A stretch of DNA of 64,000 nt from Streptomyces sp. HNM0574 (GTDB lineage: Bacteria; Actinomycetota; Actinomycetes; Streptomycetales; Streptomycetaceae), in assembly GCF_012726235.1 (NCBI RefSeq), contig NZ_JAASAH010000004.1:248001-312000 (forward strand). The letters are read 5' to 3'. The notes beneath the pieces were generated by a model that did no database searches, had not been told where the DNA came from, and saw nothing but the letters and a program-made list of their open reading frames with translations. Made by a program: the position numbers and the translations under genes. Below are positions 10,343 to 18,653 of the stretch, in pieces (position 1 is the first letter of the stretch; the number at the start of each line of letters is the position of its first letter).

Positions 10343-12052
10343 TCAGGCGTCTGTCCGGTGGGTTTCTGTCCGGTGAGTGGTCGCGGAGGCCCCTGCCTGC
10401 TTGCGGCGGATGGCTTCGCGCAGTTCCTGCGTGTCGTCGAAGGGGCGTACGACCCCCGCGATGTCCTGGCCCTGCTCGTGGCCCTTGCCGAGGACGATCA
10501 CGGTGTCGCCGGGTTCGGCGTGGCCGACCGCCACGGCGATCGCGGCGGCCCGCTCCTCCTCCAGGAGCACGGTGCCGCGCTCGTGCGCGGGTACCTCGGC
10601 GGCGCCGCCGAGCATGGTGGCGAGGATCGCGAGCGGGTCCTCGGAGCGGGGGTTGTCCGAAGTGAGGACGGCCGTGTCGGAGAGGCGCGCGAGCGCCGCG
10701 CCCATGGCCGTGCGCTTGTGCGGGTCGCGGTCGCCGCCGCAGCCGAGCACGGCGTGCACCTTCCCGCCGGTGACCTTCCGGACGGCGTAGAGCACGGACT
10801 CGACGGCGTCCGGCTTGTGCGCGTAGTCGACGATGGCGAGGAAGTCCTGGCCCGCGTCGACCCGTTCCAGCCGGCCGGGGACGCCCGCGACGGAGGCGAT
10901 GCCGTCGGCCGCGGTCTGCGGGTCGATGCCGGCGGCGGCGAGCGCGGTGATCGCGGCGAGCGCGTTCGCGACGTTGAACGGGCCCGGCAGCGGGGCAGCG
11001 GCCCGTACCTTCTGGCCGTCGGGGCCGACGGCGGTGAAGGACGAGCCGAGCGGGCCCAGCTCGACGTCCTCGGCACGCCAGTCCGCGTCGGGGTGGCCCT
11101 CGGCGGAGAAGCTGGTGACCGGCACCTCGGATTCGCTGATCAGGCGGAAGCCGTACTCGTCGTCGAAGTTGACGACTCCGGCGCGGGAGCGCGCCTTGGT
11201 GAACAGCTGCCGTTTCGCCTGGAAGTAGTCCTCCATGTCGGGGTGGAAGTCCAGGTGTTCCGGGCTGAGGTTGTTGAAGACCGCGATGTCGAAGACGCAG
11301 CCGTCGACCCGGCCGAGGACCAGCGCGTGGCTGGAGACCTCCATCGTCACCGAGTTGACGCCGCGCTCGCGCATGACCGCGAACAGCGCCTGCAGCTCGG
11401 TGGCTTCGGGCGTCGTGCGCTCGGCCTTGATCCGCTCGTCGCCGATCCGGGACTCGACGGTGCCGATCAGACCCGTCGGCGCGTCGTCCTTCTTGGCGAG
11501 CTCGCGGAGGCCGCCGTCGATCAGGTACGCGGTGGTGGTCTTGCCCGAGGTGCCGGTGATGCCGATCTGGAGCAGGCCCTCGCCGGGCTCCCCGTACACC
11601 GTGGCCGCCAGTGCGCCCATGCGGCCGCGCGGGTCCGGGACCGTCAGCACCGGGAGGCCGGTGCCGGCCGCGCGCTCGGCGCCTGCCGGGTCGGTCAGGA
11701 CGGCCACCGCGCCGAGCCCTGCGGCCTGGTTCGCGAAGTCGGCGCCGTGGAACCTGGCGCCTGGCAGGGCCGCGTAGACGTCGCCGGGGCGGACCGCACG
11801 GGAGTCGTGCGTGATGCCCGTCGCGGCGGCATCGCTCTCAGCGCCCTCGGGGACCTCGGCGCCCAGCTGCCGGGCCAGCTCCGCGAGCGGAACCGGTCGC
11901 ACATGTGTGGGACGGGGCGGTACGGGGTAACTCTGATCAGCTTGTGGCACGGCGGTGAGCGTACCGGGCCCGGCGCCCGTGGGGCGAAGCGAGGGGTTTG
12001 CGGGGGACGGAGACCCCTGAGGGTTGCACTGCTGCTGAGTGATCGTTCTCAC
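10343..12052 (-). CDS. murE: UDP-MurNAc-dipeptide ligase MurE (probably LL-DAP adding)
   Basis: MurE adds the third stem-peptide residue. Streptomyces uses LL-diaminopimelate there, but the sequence alone does not prove the stereochemistry. The 569-residue product starts at a GTG 15 bp after the ftsI stop behind GGAAGAG. A 40-residue low-complexity head precedes the Mur core. Motifs: the ATP loop ITGTSGKTTTAYLI, TPEATELQALFAVM, EVSSHALVLGR, LSPEHLDFH, and the DAP-binding DNPRSEDP. The DNPR motif is typical of DAP- rather than Lys-adding enzymes. Confidence 0.96.
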   Translation of the reverse strand: MRTITQQQCNPQGSPSPANPSLRPTGAGPGTLTAVPQADQSYPVPPRPTHVRPVPLAELARQLGAEVPEGAESDAAATGITHDSRAVRPGDVYAALPGARFHGADFANQAAGLGAVAVLTDPAGAERAAGTGLPVLTVPDPRGRMGALAATVYGEPGEGLLQIGITGTSGKTTTAYLIDGGLRELAKKDDAPTGLIGTVESRIGDERIKAERTTPEATELQALFAVMRERGVNSVTMEVSSHALVLGRVDGCVFDIAVFNNLSPEHLDFHPDMEDYFQAKRQLFTKARSRAGVVNFDDEYGFRLISESEVPVTSFSAEGHPDADWRAEDVELGPLGSSFTAVGPDGQKVRAAAPLPGPFNVANALAAITALAAAGIDPQTAADGIASVAGVPGRLERVDAGQDFLAIVDYAHKPDAVESVLYAVRKVTGGKVHAVLGCGGDRDPHKRTAMGAALARLSDTAVLTSDNPRSEDPLAILATMLGGAAEVPAHERGTVLLEEERAAAIAVAVGHAEPGDTVIVLGKGHEQGQDIAGVVRPFDDTQELREAIRRKQAGASATTHRTETHRTDA

Positions 12053-12067
12053 GTGGCGCTCTTCCGC

Positions 12068-14254
12068 TCAGTCGCCGGACCGGGCGAGGACCGGCAGCCT
12101 GGCCGGGCCCTCTCCGGTGGGCGGGATCTGGAGGGACTTCAGGGCGAACTTCATGACCTGCTTGTAGACGGGACCGCAGACGCTGCTGCCGAAGTAGCTG
12201 CCCTTCTTGGGGTTCTGCACTGCGCAGTAGACCGTGATGCGCGGCTTGTCGGCGGGAGCGAAACCCGCGAAGGAAGCCGTGTAGCCCTTGTAGCGGCCCG
12301 TCTGCGGGTCGACGCGGTTGGCCGTGCCGGTCTTGCCCGCGACCCGGTAGCCGGGGATCTTCGCCGTCGTCCCGGTGCCCTCCATGTCGTCGACGACGGA
12401 CTCCAGCATCTTCGCCAGCGTCTTCGCCGTCTTCTCGCTGACGACCCGGTTCTTCTCCGGCTCCGGGGCCTTGCGGTAGCGGCCGTCCGGACCGGTGGTG
12501 CCGCGCAGCAGCGAGGGCTCGGTGCGGACGCCGCCGTTGGCGATCGTCGAGTAGATGGACGCCGCCTGGACGGCGTTGAGCGAGAAGCCCTGGCCGAACG
12601 GGATCGTGTACTGCTGCGAGGCGCTCCAGTCCTCCGGCTTCGGGAGGATGCCGGAGGTCGCGCCGGGCATGCCGAGGCCGGTCTCGCGGCCGATGCCGAA
12701 GTCCCGCAGGTAGCGGTGGAGGACCTGGTTGGCCTGTTTCTGGGTCTTGCCGAGCTGTTCGGTGGCCAGAATCGTGCCGATGTTGCTGGACTTGGCGAGG
12801 ACGCCGTTCAGCGTGAGGTGCCAGGTCTCGTGGTCGACGTCGTCGGCGAACGAACGGTCGGCGCGCTTGAGCCGGTTGGGCACCGTGACCTCGGTGGCCG
12901 GGGTGGCCTTGCCCTCCTCCAGCACGGCCGCCATCGACATCAGCTTCGCCGTCGAACCGGGCTCGTACGCGTCCTGCACGGCCGCGTTGCCGAGCGCGTC
13001 CGGGTCGGCGCGGGTGATGTCGCCGGGGTCGAAGTCGGGCGCGTTCGCCATCGCGAGGAGTTCGCCGGTGCGGGTGTCCTGGACGATGACGTAGCCGCGG
13101 TCGGCCTGCGACTCCTCCACCTGCTCGACGATCGCCTTCTGCGCGGCCCACTGGATGTCGCGGTCCAGCGTGAGGTCGACGTCGGCGCCTGGCCGGGGCG
13201 GGCGCTCGCGGACGCCGGCCGTGGGCACCTGGCGGCCGCCGGACTGGGCGTAGGTGATCTTGCCGTCGCGGCCCGCGAGTTGCTTGTTCATCTGCGCCTC
13301 GAGGCCGGCTCCGCCCTTGCCCTCGGCGTTGACGAAGCCGAGGACGGAGGAGGCGAGCTTCTCGTTCGGGTAGACGCGCTTGGCGTGTTCCTCGCGGTAG
13401 ATCCCGGCCAGGACGCTGCCCTTGCCGGCGGGGACGTCCTCGGCCAGATCGGCCTTCAGCTTCTTGATCTTCTGCCAGACCTGCGGGCTCTGCTGCCGCG
13501 CGAGCAGCACGTACCGGGTCTTCTTCCTGGACAGCTTGGCCGCCAGCTCCTGCTCGTCCTCGCCCAGCACCGGCGCGAGCTGCGCGGCGGCCCGCTCGGG
13601 CGCGTCGGCGACGCCGGTCTGCTTGCGGGTGAAGAGGTACGGGTCGGCGGTGATGTCGTACGCGTCGACGGTGGTGGCCAGCGCCGAGCCGTCCCGCGCC
13701 GCGATGGTGCCGCGCTCGGCGACCTGCGGGACGGTGATGTAGCGGTTGACGGCGGCCTTCTCGGCGAAGGCGCTGGCGTCCACGGCCTGCACCTGGAGGA
13801 GCCGGGCGGTGAAGACGAGCACGACGAAGGTGAGCCCGAAGGTGATCAGCCGGAGCCGCGGCTTCGGCTTCGCCAGCCGCAGCCCGGCGCCGCCACCGGA
13901 ACCGGAACCCCCGGAACCGCCCGGGCGCCCCGCCGGTCCCCCGGGCCCGCGCGGCCCCTTCGGCCCGCTGCCGCCACGCGCCCCCGCTCCGGCGCGCGAA
14001 CTCCCGCCGCGCGCCCCGGACTTGGCGGAGGCCGCACTCCCGGCCGGACGCCGTCCGCCCTTGGCCGGCGCCCCGTCCGCACGCCGCTGCCCCTCGCCAC
14101 CGGACGGACGGCCGGACGCGGACGCTCGCCCCGGCGACGCGGGACGCCCCGACGAAGCCGGCCGGCCGGAAGGCGCCGGCCGCCCCGACGAGCCCGGCGG
14201 TTCGGCGCCGGAGCCGCTCGGGCGCCGGCGCGGTTCACGGGGACGCTCGCTCAC
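12068..14254 (-). CDS. ftsI: Septal transpeptidase FtsI (class B penicillin-binding protein)
   Basis: FtsI cross-links septal peptidoglycan. The GTG at 14254 overlaps the ftsL stop (GTGA). The frame stays open upstream through ftsL, but that part is not FtsI. The 728 residues start with a tail of about 130 residues of Gly/Ser/Pro/Arg-rich low complexity. A single membrane segment (about 137-157) follows, then the PBP dimerisation domain. The transpeptidase domain has STAK with nucleophile Ser434, SSN in VLAKSSNIGT, and the KTG box near Lys641 (AGKTGTANRV). The tail is longer than I expect for FtsI and resembles the one on the neighbouring FtsW. Confidence 0.95.
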   Translation of the reverse strand: MSERPREPRRRPSGSGAEPPGSSGRPAPSGRPASSGRPASPGRASASGRPSGGEGQRRADGAPAKGGRRPAGSAASAKSGARGGSSRAGAGARGGSGPKGPRGPGGPAGRPGGSGGSGSGGGAGLRLAKPKPRLRLITFGLTFVVLVFTARLLQVQAVDASAFAEKAAVNRYITVPQVAERGTIAARDGSALATTVDAYDITADPYLFTRKQTGVADAPERAAAQLAPVLGEDEQELAAKLSRKKTRYVLLARQQSPQVWQKIKKLKADLAEDVPAGKGSVLAGIYREEHAKRVYPNEKLASSVLGFVNAEGKGGAGLEAQMNKQLAGRDGKITYAQSGGRQVPTAGVRERPPRPGADVDLTLDRDIQWAAQKAIVEQVEESQADRGYVIVQDTRTGELLAMANAPDFDPGDITRADPDALGNAAVQDAYEPGSTAKLMSMAAVLEEGKATPATEVTVPNRLKRADRSFADDVDHETWHLTLNGVLAKSSNIGTILATEQLGKTQKQANQVLHRYLRDFGIGRETGLGMPGATSGILPKPEDWSASQQYTIPFGQGFSLNAVQAASIYSTIANGGVRTEPSLLRGTTGPDGRYRKAPEPEKNRVVSEKTAKTLAKMLESVVDDMEGTGTTAKIPGYRVAGKTGTANRVDPQTGRYKGYTASFAGFAPADKPRITVYCAVQNPKKGSYFGSSVCGPVYKQVMKFALKSLQIPPTGEGPARLPVLARSGD

Positions 14255-14628
14255 CGTGCCTCCTGCTGCGGGTCGTTCGCTGCGGGCTCGGGCTTTCCCT
14301 TCACCGTGCCGTCCGGCTCCAGGAACGCGGGGGTGCCGCCCGGGACCAGCCCGAGCTCCCGCGCCCGCTTCTCCAGACTGCCGGGCGCCGAGTACGAGTC
14401 GACCTGCTGCTGCAGCGCCTGCTGCTCGTCGGTCAGCTCCTCCGTCTGCTTCTCCAGCTTGCTGAGCTTGAACGACCCCTGGTTCACCGAGGCGTTGAGC
14501 AACAGCAGGGCCAGCAGTCCCGAACCCAGTATCAGGACGACGAGCAGAACGAACGGCGCGCGGGCCGCCGTCGACGTGCCCGAGGGCACCAGGCGGGAGA
14601 GCCGGGCGAGCCGTTGCGTTCCACTCAT
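14251..14628 (-). CDS. ftsL: Cell division protein FtsL
   Basis: This small bitopic protein of 125 residues sits between rsmH and ftsI, the canonical ftsL position. It has a short basic cytoplasmic tail, one membrane segment (about residues 26-46, [19 protein letters not shown]) and an extracytoplasmic coiled coil with leucine heptads ([19 protein letters not shown]). A short Pro/Glu-rich end follows. FtsL proteins have little sequence identity, so the call rests on topology and position. It overlaps rsmH and ftsI by 4 bp each. Confidence 0.9.
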   Translation of the reverse strand: MSGTQRLARLSRLVPSGTSTAARAPFVLLVVLILGSGLLALLLLNASVNQGSFKLSKLEKQTEELTDEQQALQQQVDSYSAPGSLEKRARELGLVPGGTPAFLEPDGTVKGKPEPAANDPQQEAR

Positions 14629-15602
14629 GGCGTGTGGGCCTCCCTGATCCGTTCGGCACCGCGCAGCCTGGCCGGGGCGGCACGGCGGTTCTCGGAGATC
14701 TCGTCCTCGGTGGGAAGTTCGGCACCACGGGTGAGCAGCTTGAGCCGCGGCTGGTACTGCTCGGGCACGACGGGCAGCCCCTCGGGCGCCGTGCTGGTGG
14801 CCCCCGCGGTCAGCACCTGCTTGGTGAGCCGGTCCTCCAGCGAGTGGTACGAGAGGACGGCGATGCGGCCGCCGACGCCGAGCGCCGCCACCGCGGCGGG
14901 GATCGCCCGCTCCAGCACCGCGAGTTCGCCGTTGACCTCGATACGCAGCGCCTGGAAGGTGCGCTTCGCCGGGTTGCCGCCCGTCCGCTTGGCGGCCTGC
15001 GGGAGGGCGTCGCGGATCAGCTCGACGAGGCGGGCGCTGCGGTCGAAGGGCTGCTTGGCGCGCTCCTTCACCACGGCCTCGACGATCCGCTTCGCCTGCT
15101 TCTCCTCGCCGTACTGCCGCAGGATGCGGACGAGTTCGCCCGGCGGGTAGGTGTTGAGCACCTCGGCCGCGCTGATGCCCGTCGTCTGGTCCATGCGCAT
15201 GTCGAGCGGCGCGTCCTGCGCGTAGGCGAAGCCGCGTTGGGCCTCGTCGAGCTGCATGGAGGAGACGCCGAGGTCGAAGAGGACGCCCTGCACGCGGGGC
15301 AGGCCGAGCCGCTGGAGGACCTCGGGGAGTTCGTCGTACACGGCGTGCACCAGCGTGGCCCGCTCGCCGTACGGGGCCAGCCGCTCGCCCGCGAGTTCCA
15401 GGGCGCGCGGGTCGCGGTCGAGGCCGATGAGCCGGGCCTCGGGGAAGGTGCTCAGCAGGGCCTCGCTGTGGCCGCCGAGCCCGAGCGTGCAGTCGACGAC
15501 GACCGCTCCGGGTTCGGTGAGGGCGGGGGCCAGCAGATCCAGGCAGCGCCGCAGCATCACCGGGTTGTGCCGCTCGCCGGCTGTCCGCTCGTCGCTGGTC
15601 AT
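14625..15602 (-). CDS. rsmH: 16S rRNA (cytosine(1402)-N4)-methyltransferase RsmH (MraW)
   Basis: RsmH methylates C1402 of 16S rRNA with SAM. I place the start at the ATG at 15602, behind GAGAGGG (325 residues). A GTG at 15614 in frame lacks an SD. Motifs: [13 protein letters not shown], the SAM loop [46 protein letters not shown] and PLDMRMD. It is the first gene of the dcw operon here. No mraZ precedes it. Confidence 0.96.
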   Translation of the reverse strand: MTSDERTAGERHNPVMLRRCLDLLAPALTEPGAVVVDCTLGLGGHSEALLSTFPEARLIGLDRDPRALELAGERLAPYGERATLVHAVYDELPEVLQRLGLPRVQGVLFDLGVSSMQLDEAQRGFAYAQDAPLDMRMDQTTGISAAEVLNTYPPGELVRILRQYGEEKQAKRIVEAVVKERAKQPFDRSARLVELIRDALPQAAKRTGGNPAKRTFQALRIEVNGELAVLERAIPAAVAALGVGGRIAVLSYHSLEDRLTKQVLTAGATSTAPEGLPVVPEQYQPRLKLLTRGAELPTEDEISENRRAAPARLRGAERIREAHTP

Positions 15603-16290
15603 GTGCCCTCTCACTCTCTTACGGGCTCAAGACCGCCCGGCGGCAGGGCCCGTGGCGTCCACGCTCCCCGTCCTCGGCCGCGCTCGCGTGCCGCCGCCGC
15701 TCCGTCCGCTCGGCCGGGGGCCGCCGGGGCGCAGGCCGCGAGGGGGCCTGCCGGCGGGCGGGGAACGGGAGGAGGCCGAGCCGCACGCGCCGTGTGCGCG
15801 AGGGATTCCGGGGCCTGGGGAGTGTCGCGCCTCCCACGTCGCGCAACTCTAGTCCACTGGGCACGGCGGTCAACCACGGGCCGAGAGGCGCGTCCGCGCA
15901 GCTCCCGGAGGCCCTCGGGAGCGGTCGGACCCGGTCACGGAGCGACCGGTTTCCGGTCGCGGACGGACCCTCGGCGGGCGGGCCCGTACCGTCCCGGGCG
16001 CCCGGGACGGCGGGACACGGGCGGCAGCCCCGTGAACACTGTGGGTTGCCTCACATGTCGCCCACGCCGCGCCCCGGCCGCCGCGGGCGTCTACGGTCGT
16101 GACCACGCCGGGCGCTCCCGCGCGTACGGGGCTGCCGGCCGCGGCGTTCCGGGGCACCGGATCGCGCCTCCGCGGCGGGGGACGGTTCCCCAACTCCCCG
16201 GGGAACGGTGACGCGAGGGCCGCTCGGCAGGAAGAATGCGTTCCGAGTGGCAGCACGGGACGACAACGGGGCAGGGCCGAGGAGGGCCGG
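15603..16290. other. Long divergent intergenic region, rsmH to moxR
   Basis: These 688 bp separate the minus-strand dcw operon from the plus-strand moxR operon. I see the candidate dcw promoter at 15846-15873 and a perfect hairpin GCGACCGG-TTT-CCGGTCGC at 15942-15960. No frame has recognisable protein features. In particular, nothing resembles MraZ, which precedes rsmH in many bacteria. The open frames covering the gap look like high-GC artefacts. Promoters for moxR were not identified. Confidence 0.6.
15846..15873 (-). promoter_or_regulatory. Candidate vegetative promoter of the dcw operon
   Basis: On the minus strand TTGACC (15868-15873) and TAGAGT (15846-15851) are separated by 16 bp. This resembles the HrdB-type consensus TTGACA/TANNNT. 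It would start transcription near 15838 and leave a leader of about 235 nt before rsmH. No other equally good pair was seen in this gap. It is a sequence match only. Confidence 0.5.
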
Positions 16291-17283
16291 GTGACGACCT
16301 TTGACGAGCGAGCGGACCTGAGGGATCTGAGCAGGACGGCGGATCGGGTCCGCGGCTCGGTCGAGACGGTGATCGAGGGCAAGCCCGAGGTGGTGCAGCT
16401 CTCGCTGACCGTGCTGCTGGCCGAGGGGCACCTGCTGATCGAGGACGTCCCCGGCGTCGGCAAGACCATGCTGGCCAAGGCGCTGGCCCGGTCGATCGAC
16501 TGCAGCGTGCGGCGCATCCAGTTCACCCCCGACCTGCTGCCCTCGGACATCACCGGCGTGAGCGTCTACGACCAGCAGCGCAGGGAGTTCGAGTTCAAGC
16601 CGGGCGCGGTCTTCGCGCAGATCGTGATCGGTGACGAGATCAACCGCGCCTCGCCCAAGACCCAGTCCGCGCTGCTGGAGTCGATGGAGGAGCGGCAGGT
16701 CACGATCGACGGGCACACCTACGAGCTGCCCGAGCCGTTCATGGTCGTCGCCACCCAGAACCCGGTCGAGATGGAGGGCACCTACCCGCTCCCCGAGGCC
16801 CAGCGCGACCGCTTCATGGCCCGCGTCTCCATCGGCTACCCGAGCCCGGAGGCCGAGCTGGAGATGCTCGACGTGCACGGCGGCGCCTCCCCGCTCGACG
16901 GCCTGAACCCGGTGACGCACGCGCACGAGATCGGCCGGCTGGTCGAGGCGGTGCGCGGCGTGCACGTCGCGGAGGGGGTGCGCAGGTACGCGGTCGACCT
17001 GGTCGCGGCCACCCGCGCGCACGCGGAGCTGCGCCTGGGCGCCTCCCCGCGCGCGACGCTGCACCTGCTGCGCGCCGCCCGCGCCGCCGCGGCCCTGGCC
17101 GGACGGGACTTCGCGCTGCCGGACGACGCGCAGGCGCTGGCCGTCCCCGTGCTGGCGCACCGGCTGCTGCCCACGGCGCAGGCCCAGCTGAACCGGCGGA
17201 CGTCGGAGCAGATCGTCGCCGAGATCGTGCGCAGCGTGCCCGTGCCCGACCCGTACGGGCAGCGGCGCGCCCGGAGCCACTGA
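16291..17283 (+). CDS. MoxR-family AAA+ ATPase
   Basis: MoxR ATPases act as chaperones for assembling or activating partner complexes and are typically encoded beside DUF58 proteins. The GTG at 16291 follows an AGGAGG-like SD (330 residues). The open frame extends upstream to 16099 without recognisable content. Motifs: Walker A EDVPGVGKTMLA, Walker B IVIGDEINRASPKTQSALLE, sensor 1 VVATQNPVEMEGTYPLPEAQ, and the MoxR lid domain with HARAELRLGASPRATL-like residues. Its TGA overlaps the next ATG (TGATG). The operon is moxR, DUF58, transglutaminase. Confidence 0.93.
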   Translation: MTTFDERADLRDLSRTADRVRGSVETVIEGKPEVVQLSLTVLLAEGHLLIEDVPGVGKTMLAKALARSIDCSVRRIQFTPDLLPSDITGVSVYDQQRREFEFKPGAVFAQIVIGDEINRASPKTQSALLESMEERQVTIDGHTYELPEPFMVVATQNPVEMEGTYPLPEAQRDRFMARVSIGYPSPEAELEMLDVHGGASPLDGLNPVTHAHEIGRLVEAVRGVHVAEGVRRYAVDLVAATRAHAELRLGASPRATLHLLRAARAAAALAGRDFALPDDAQALAVPVLAHRLLPTAQAQLNRRTSEQIVAEIVRSVPVPDPYGQRRARSH

Positions 17284-18653
17284 TGGCCGGCGGCCCCGGC
17301 CCGGCCGAGGCCCCCGCGTCCGGGCCCGCGCGCGACGGTCTGCGCGGCGCGCTGGGCGGGCTGACCACGCGCGGCCGCTCGTTCCTCGCCGCCGGGGTGG
17401 CGGCCGCGGTCTGCGCGTACGTGCTGGGGCAGACGGATCTGCTGCGGGTCGGGCTGCTGCTGGCGGCGCTGCCGCTGGTGTGCGTCCTGGTGCTGCACCG
17501 CACCCGGCACCGGGTCGCCGGTTCGCGCGGCCTCTCCCCCGGCCGGGTGCCGGCGGGCGCGGAGTCCCGGGTCCGGCTGAGCGTGGAGAACGTCTCGCGG
17601 CTGCCGACCGGGCTGCTGATGCTCCAGGACCGGGTGCCGTACGTGCTGGGGCCGCGCCCGCGGTTCATGGTGGACCGGATCGAGCCGGGCGGGCGCCGCG
17701 AGGTGTCCTACCGGGTGCGCTCCGACCTGCGCGGACGGTACCCGCTGGGCCCGCTGGAGCTACGGCTCACCGACCCGTTCGGGATGTGCGAGATGACCCG
17801 CGCCTTCAGCCCGCAGGACGCGCTCACCGTCGTCCCCCGCACCGAGTCGCTGCCCCCGGTACGCCTGCCGGGCGGAAGCGCGGGCCACGGCGACGGACGG
17901 CAGGGCGCCCCGTCCCTCGCCGGTGACGACGACGTCATCCCCCGCGGCTACCGGCGCGGGGACGACCTGCGCCGGGTGCACTGGCGGTCCACGGCGCGGC
18001 ACGGCGAGCTGATGGTCCGTCGCGAGGAGCAGCCCCGGCAGGCCCGCTGCACGCTGCTGCTGGACACCCGGCGCGTGGCGTACGCGGGCTCGGGGCCCGG
18101 CTCGCCCTTCGAGTGGGCCGTCTCGGGCGCCGCCTCCGTCGCGCTGCACCTGCACGAGCGCGGCTACGCCGTGCGGCTGATGACGGAGGCGGGCCCGGCC
18201 GTGCCGGGCCCCGAGGGCGGGCTGCTCGCCGGGAGCGGCGCGGACGCCGCCGGGCTCCTGCTGGACACCCTCGCCGCCGTCGAGCACTCCGCCGAGCCCG
18301 GCCTGGAACGCGCCGTCGACCTGCTCCGCCACGGCGCGGGCGGCCCCGGCGAGACGGGCCCGCTGCTCGCGTTCCTCGGCACCCTCGACGAGGCACAGGC
18401 CACCGCGCTGGCCGGGCTCCGGCACCGCACGGGCCACGCCGTCGCCTTCGTCGCGGGGCTGCCGGACGCCGAGGGCCCGCCGTACGCCACCGGGGGCCCG
18501 GGCGGCGGGAGTTCGCCGGTGGACGCGACGGCGGCGCCGGCCCACCGGACCCTGCGCGAGGCGGGCTGGACGGTCCTGGCCGGCGGGCCCGGGCGGCCGC
18601 TCGGTGACCTGTGGCGGCACATCGGCGACCCGACCCTGGAGGGCCTGCGGTGA
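17283..18653 (+). CDS. DUF58 domain membrane protein
   Basis: This 456-residue protein has two hydrophobic segments near residues 35-65 and then a long extramembrane region. The DUF58 core is seen in VIPRGYRRGDDLRRVHWRSTARHGELMVRREEQ, a von Willebrand-A-related fold usually partnered with MoxR ATPases. The function is not established. MoxR plus DUF58 plus transglutaminase modules are linked to cell-envelope or stress roles. It starts by TGATG overlap with moxR and ends by GTGA overlap with the transglutaminase gene, so the three are co-translated. Confidence 0.88.
   Translation: MAGGPGPAEAPASGPARDGLRGALGGLTTRGRSFLAAGVAAAVCAYVLGQTDLLRVGLLLAALPLVCVLVLHRTRHRVAGSRGLSPGRVPAGAESRVRLSVENVSRLPTGLLMLQDRVPYVLGPRPRFMVDRIEPGGRREVSYRVRSDLRGRYPLGPLELRLTDPFGMCEMTRAFSPQDALTVVPRTESLPPVRLPGGSAGHGDGRQGAPSLAGDDDVIPRGYRRGDDLRRVHWRSTARHGELMVRREEQPRQARCTLLLDTRRVAYAGSGPGSPFEWAVSGAASVALHLHERGYAVRLMTEAGPAVPGPEGGLLAGSGADAAGLLLDTLAAVEHSAEPGLERAVDLLRHGAGGPGETGPLLAFLGTLDEAQATALAGLRHRTGHAVAFVAGLPDAEGPPYATGGPGGGSSPVDATAAPAHRTLREAGWTVLAGGPGRPLGDLWRHIGDPTLEGLR

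Noticed and set aside
14255-14728. In-frame extension of ftsI upstream through ftsL and rsmH
   Set aside because: The frame is open only because of high GC content. It overlaps the real ftsL gene in another frame, and its translation has no protein features. The GTGA overlap at 14254 is the convincing start.
15870-16553. Minus-strand frame of 227 codons overlapping the moxR start
   Set aside because: It opposes a clear MoxR coding region, and its Ser/Arg-rich translation is typical of antisense frames.
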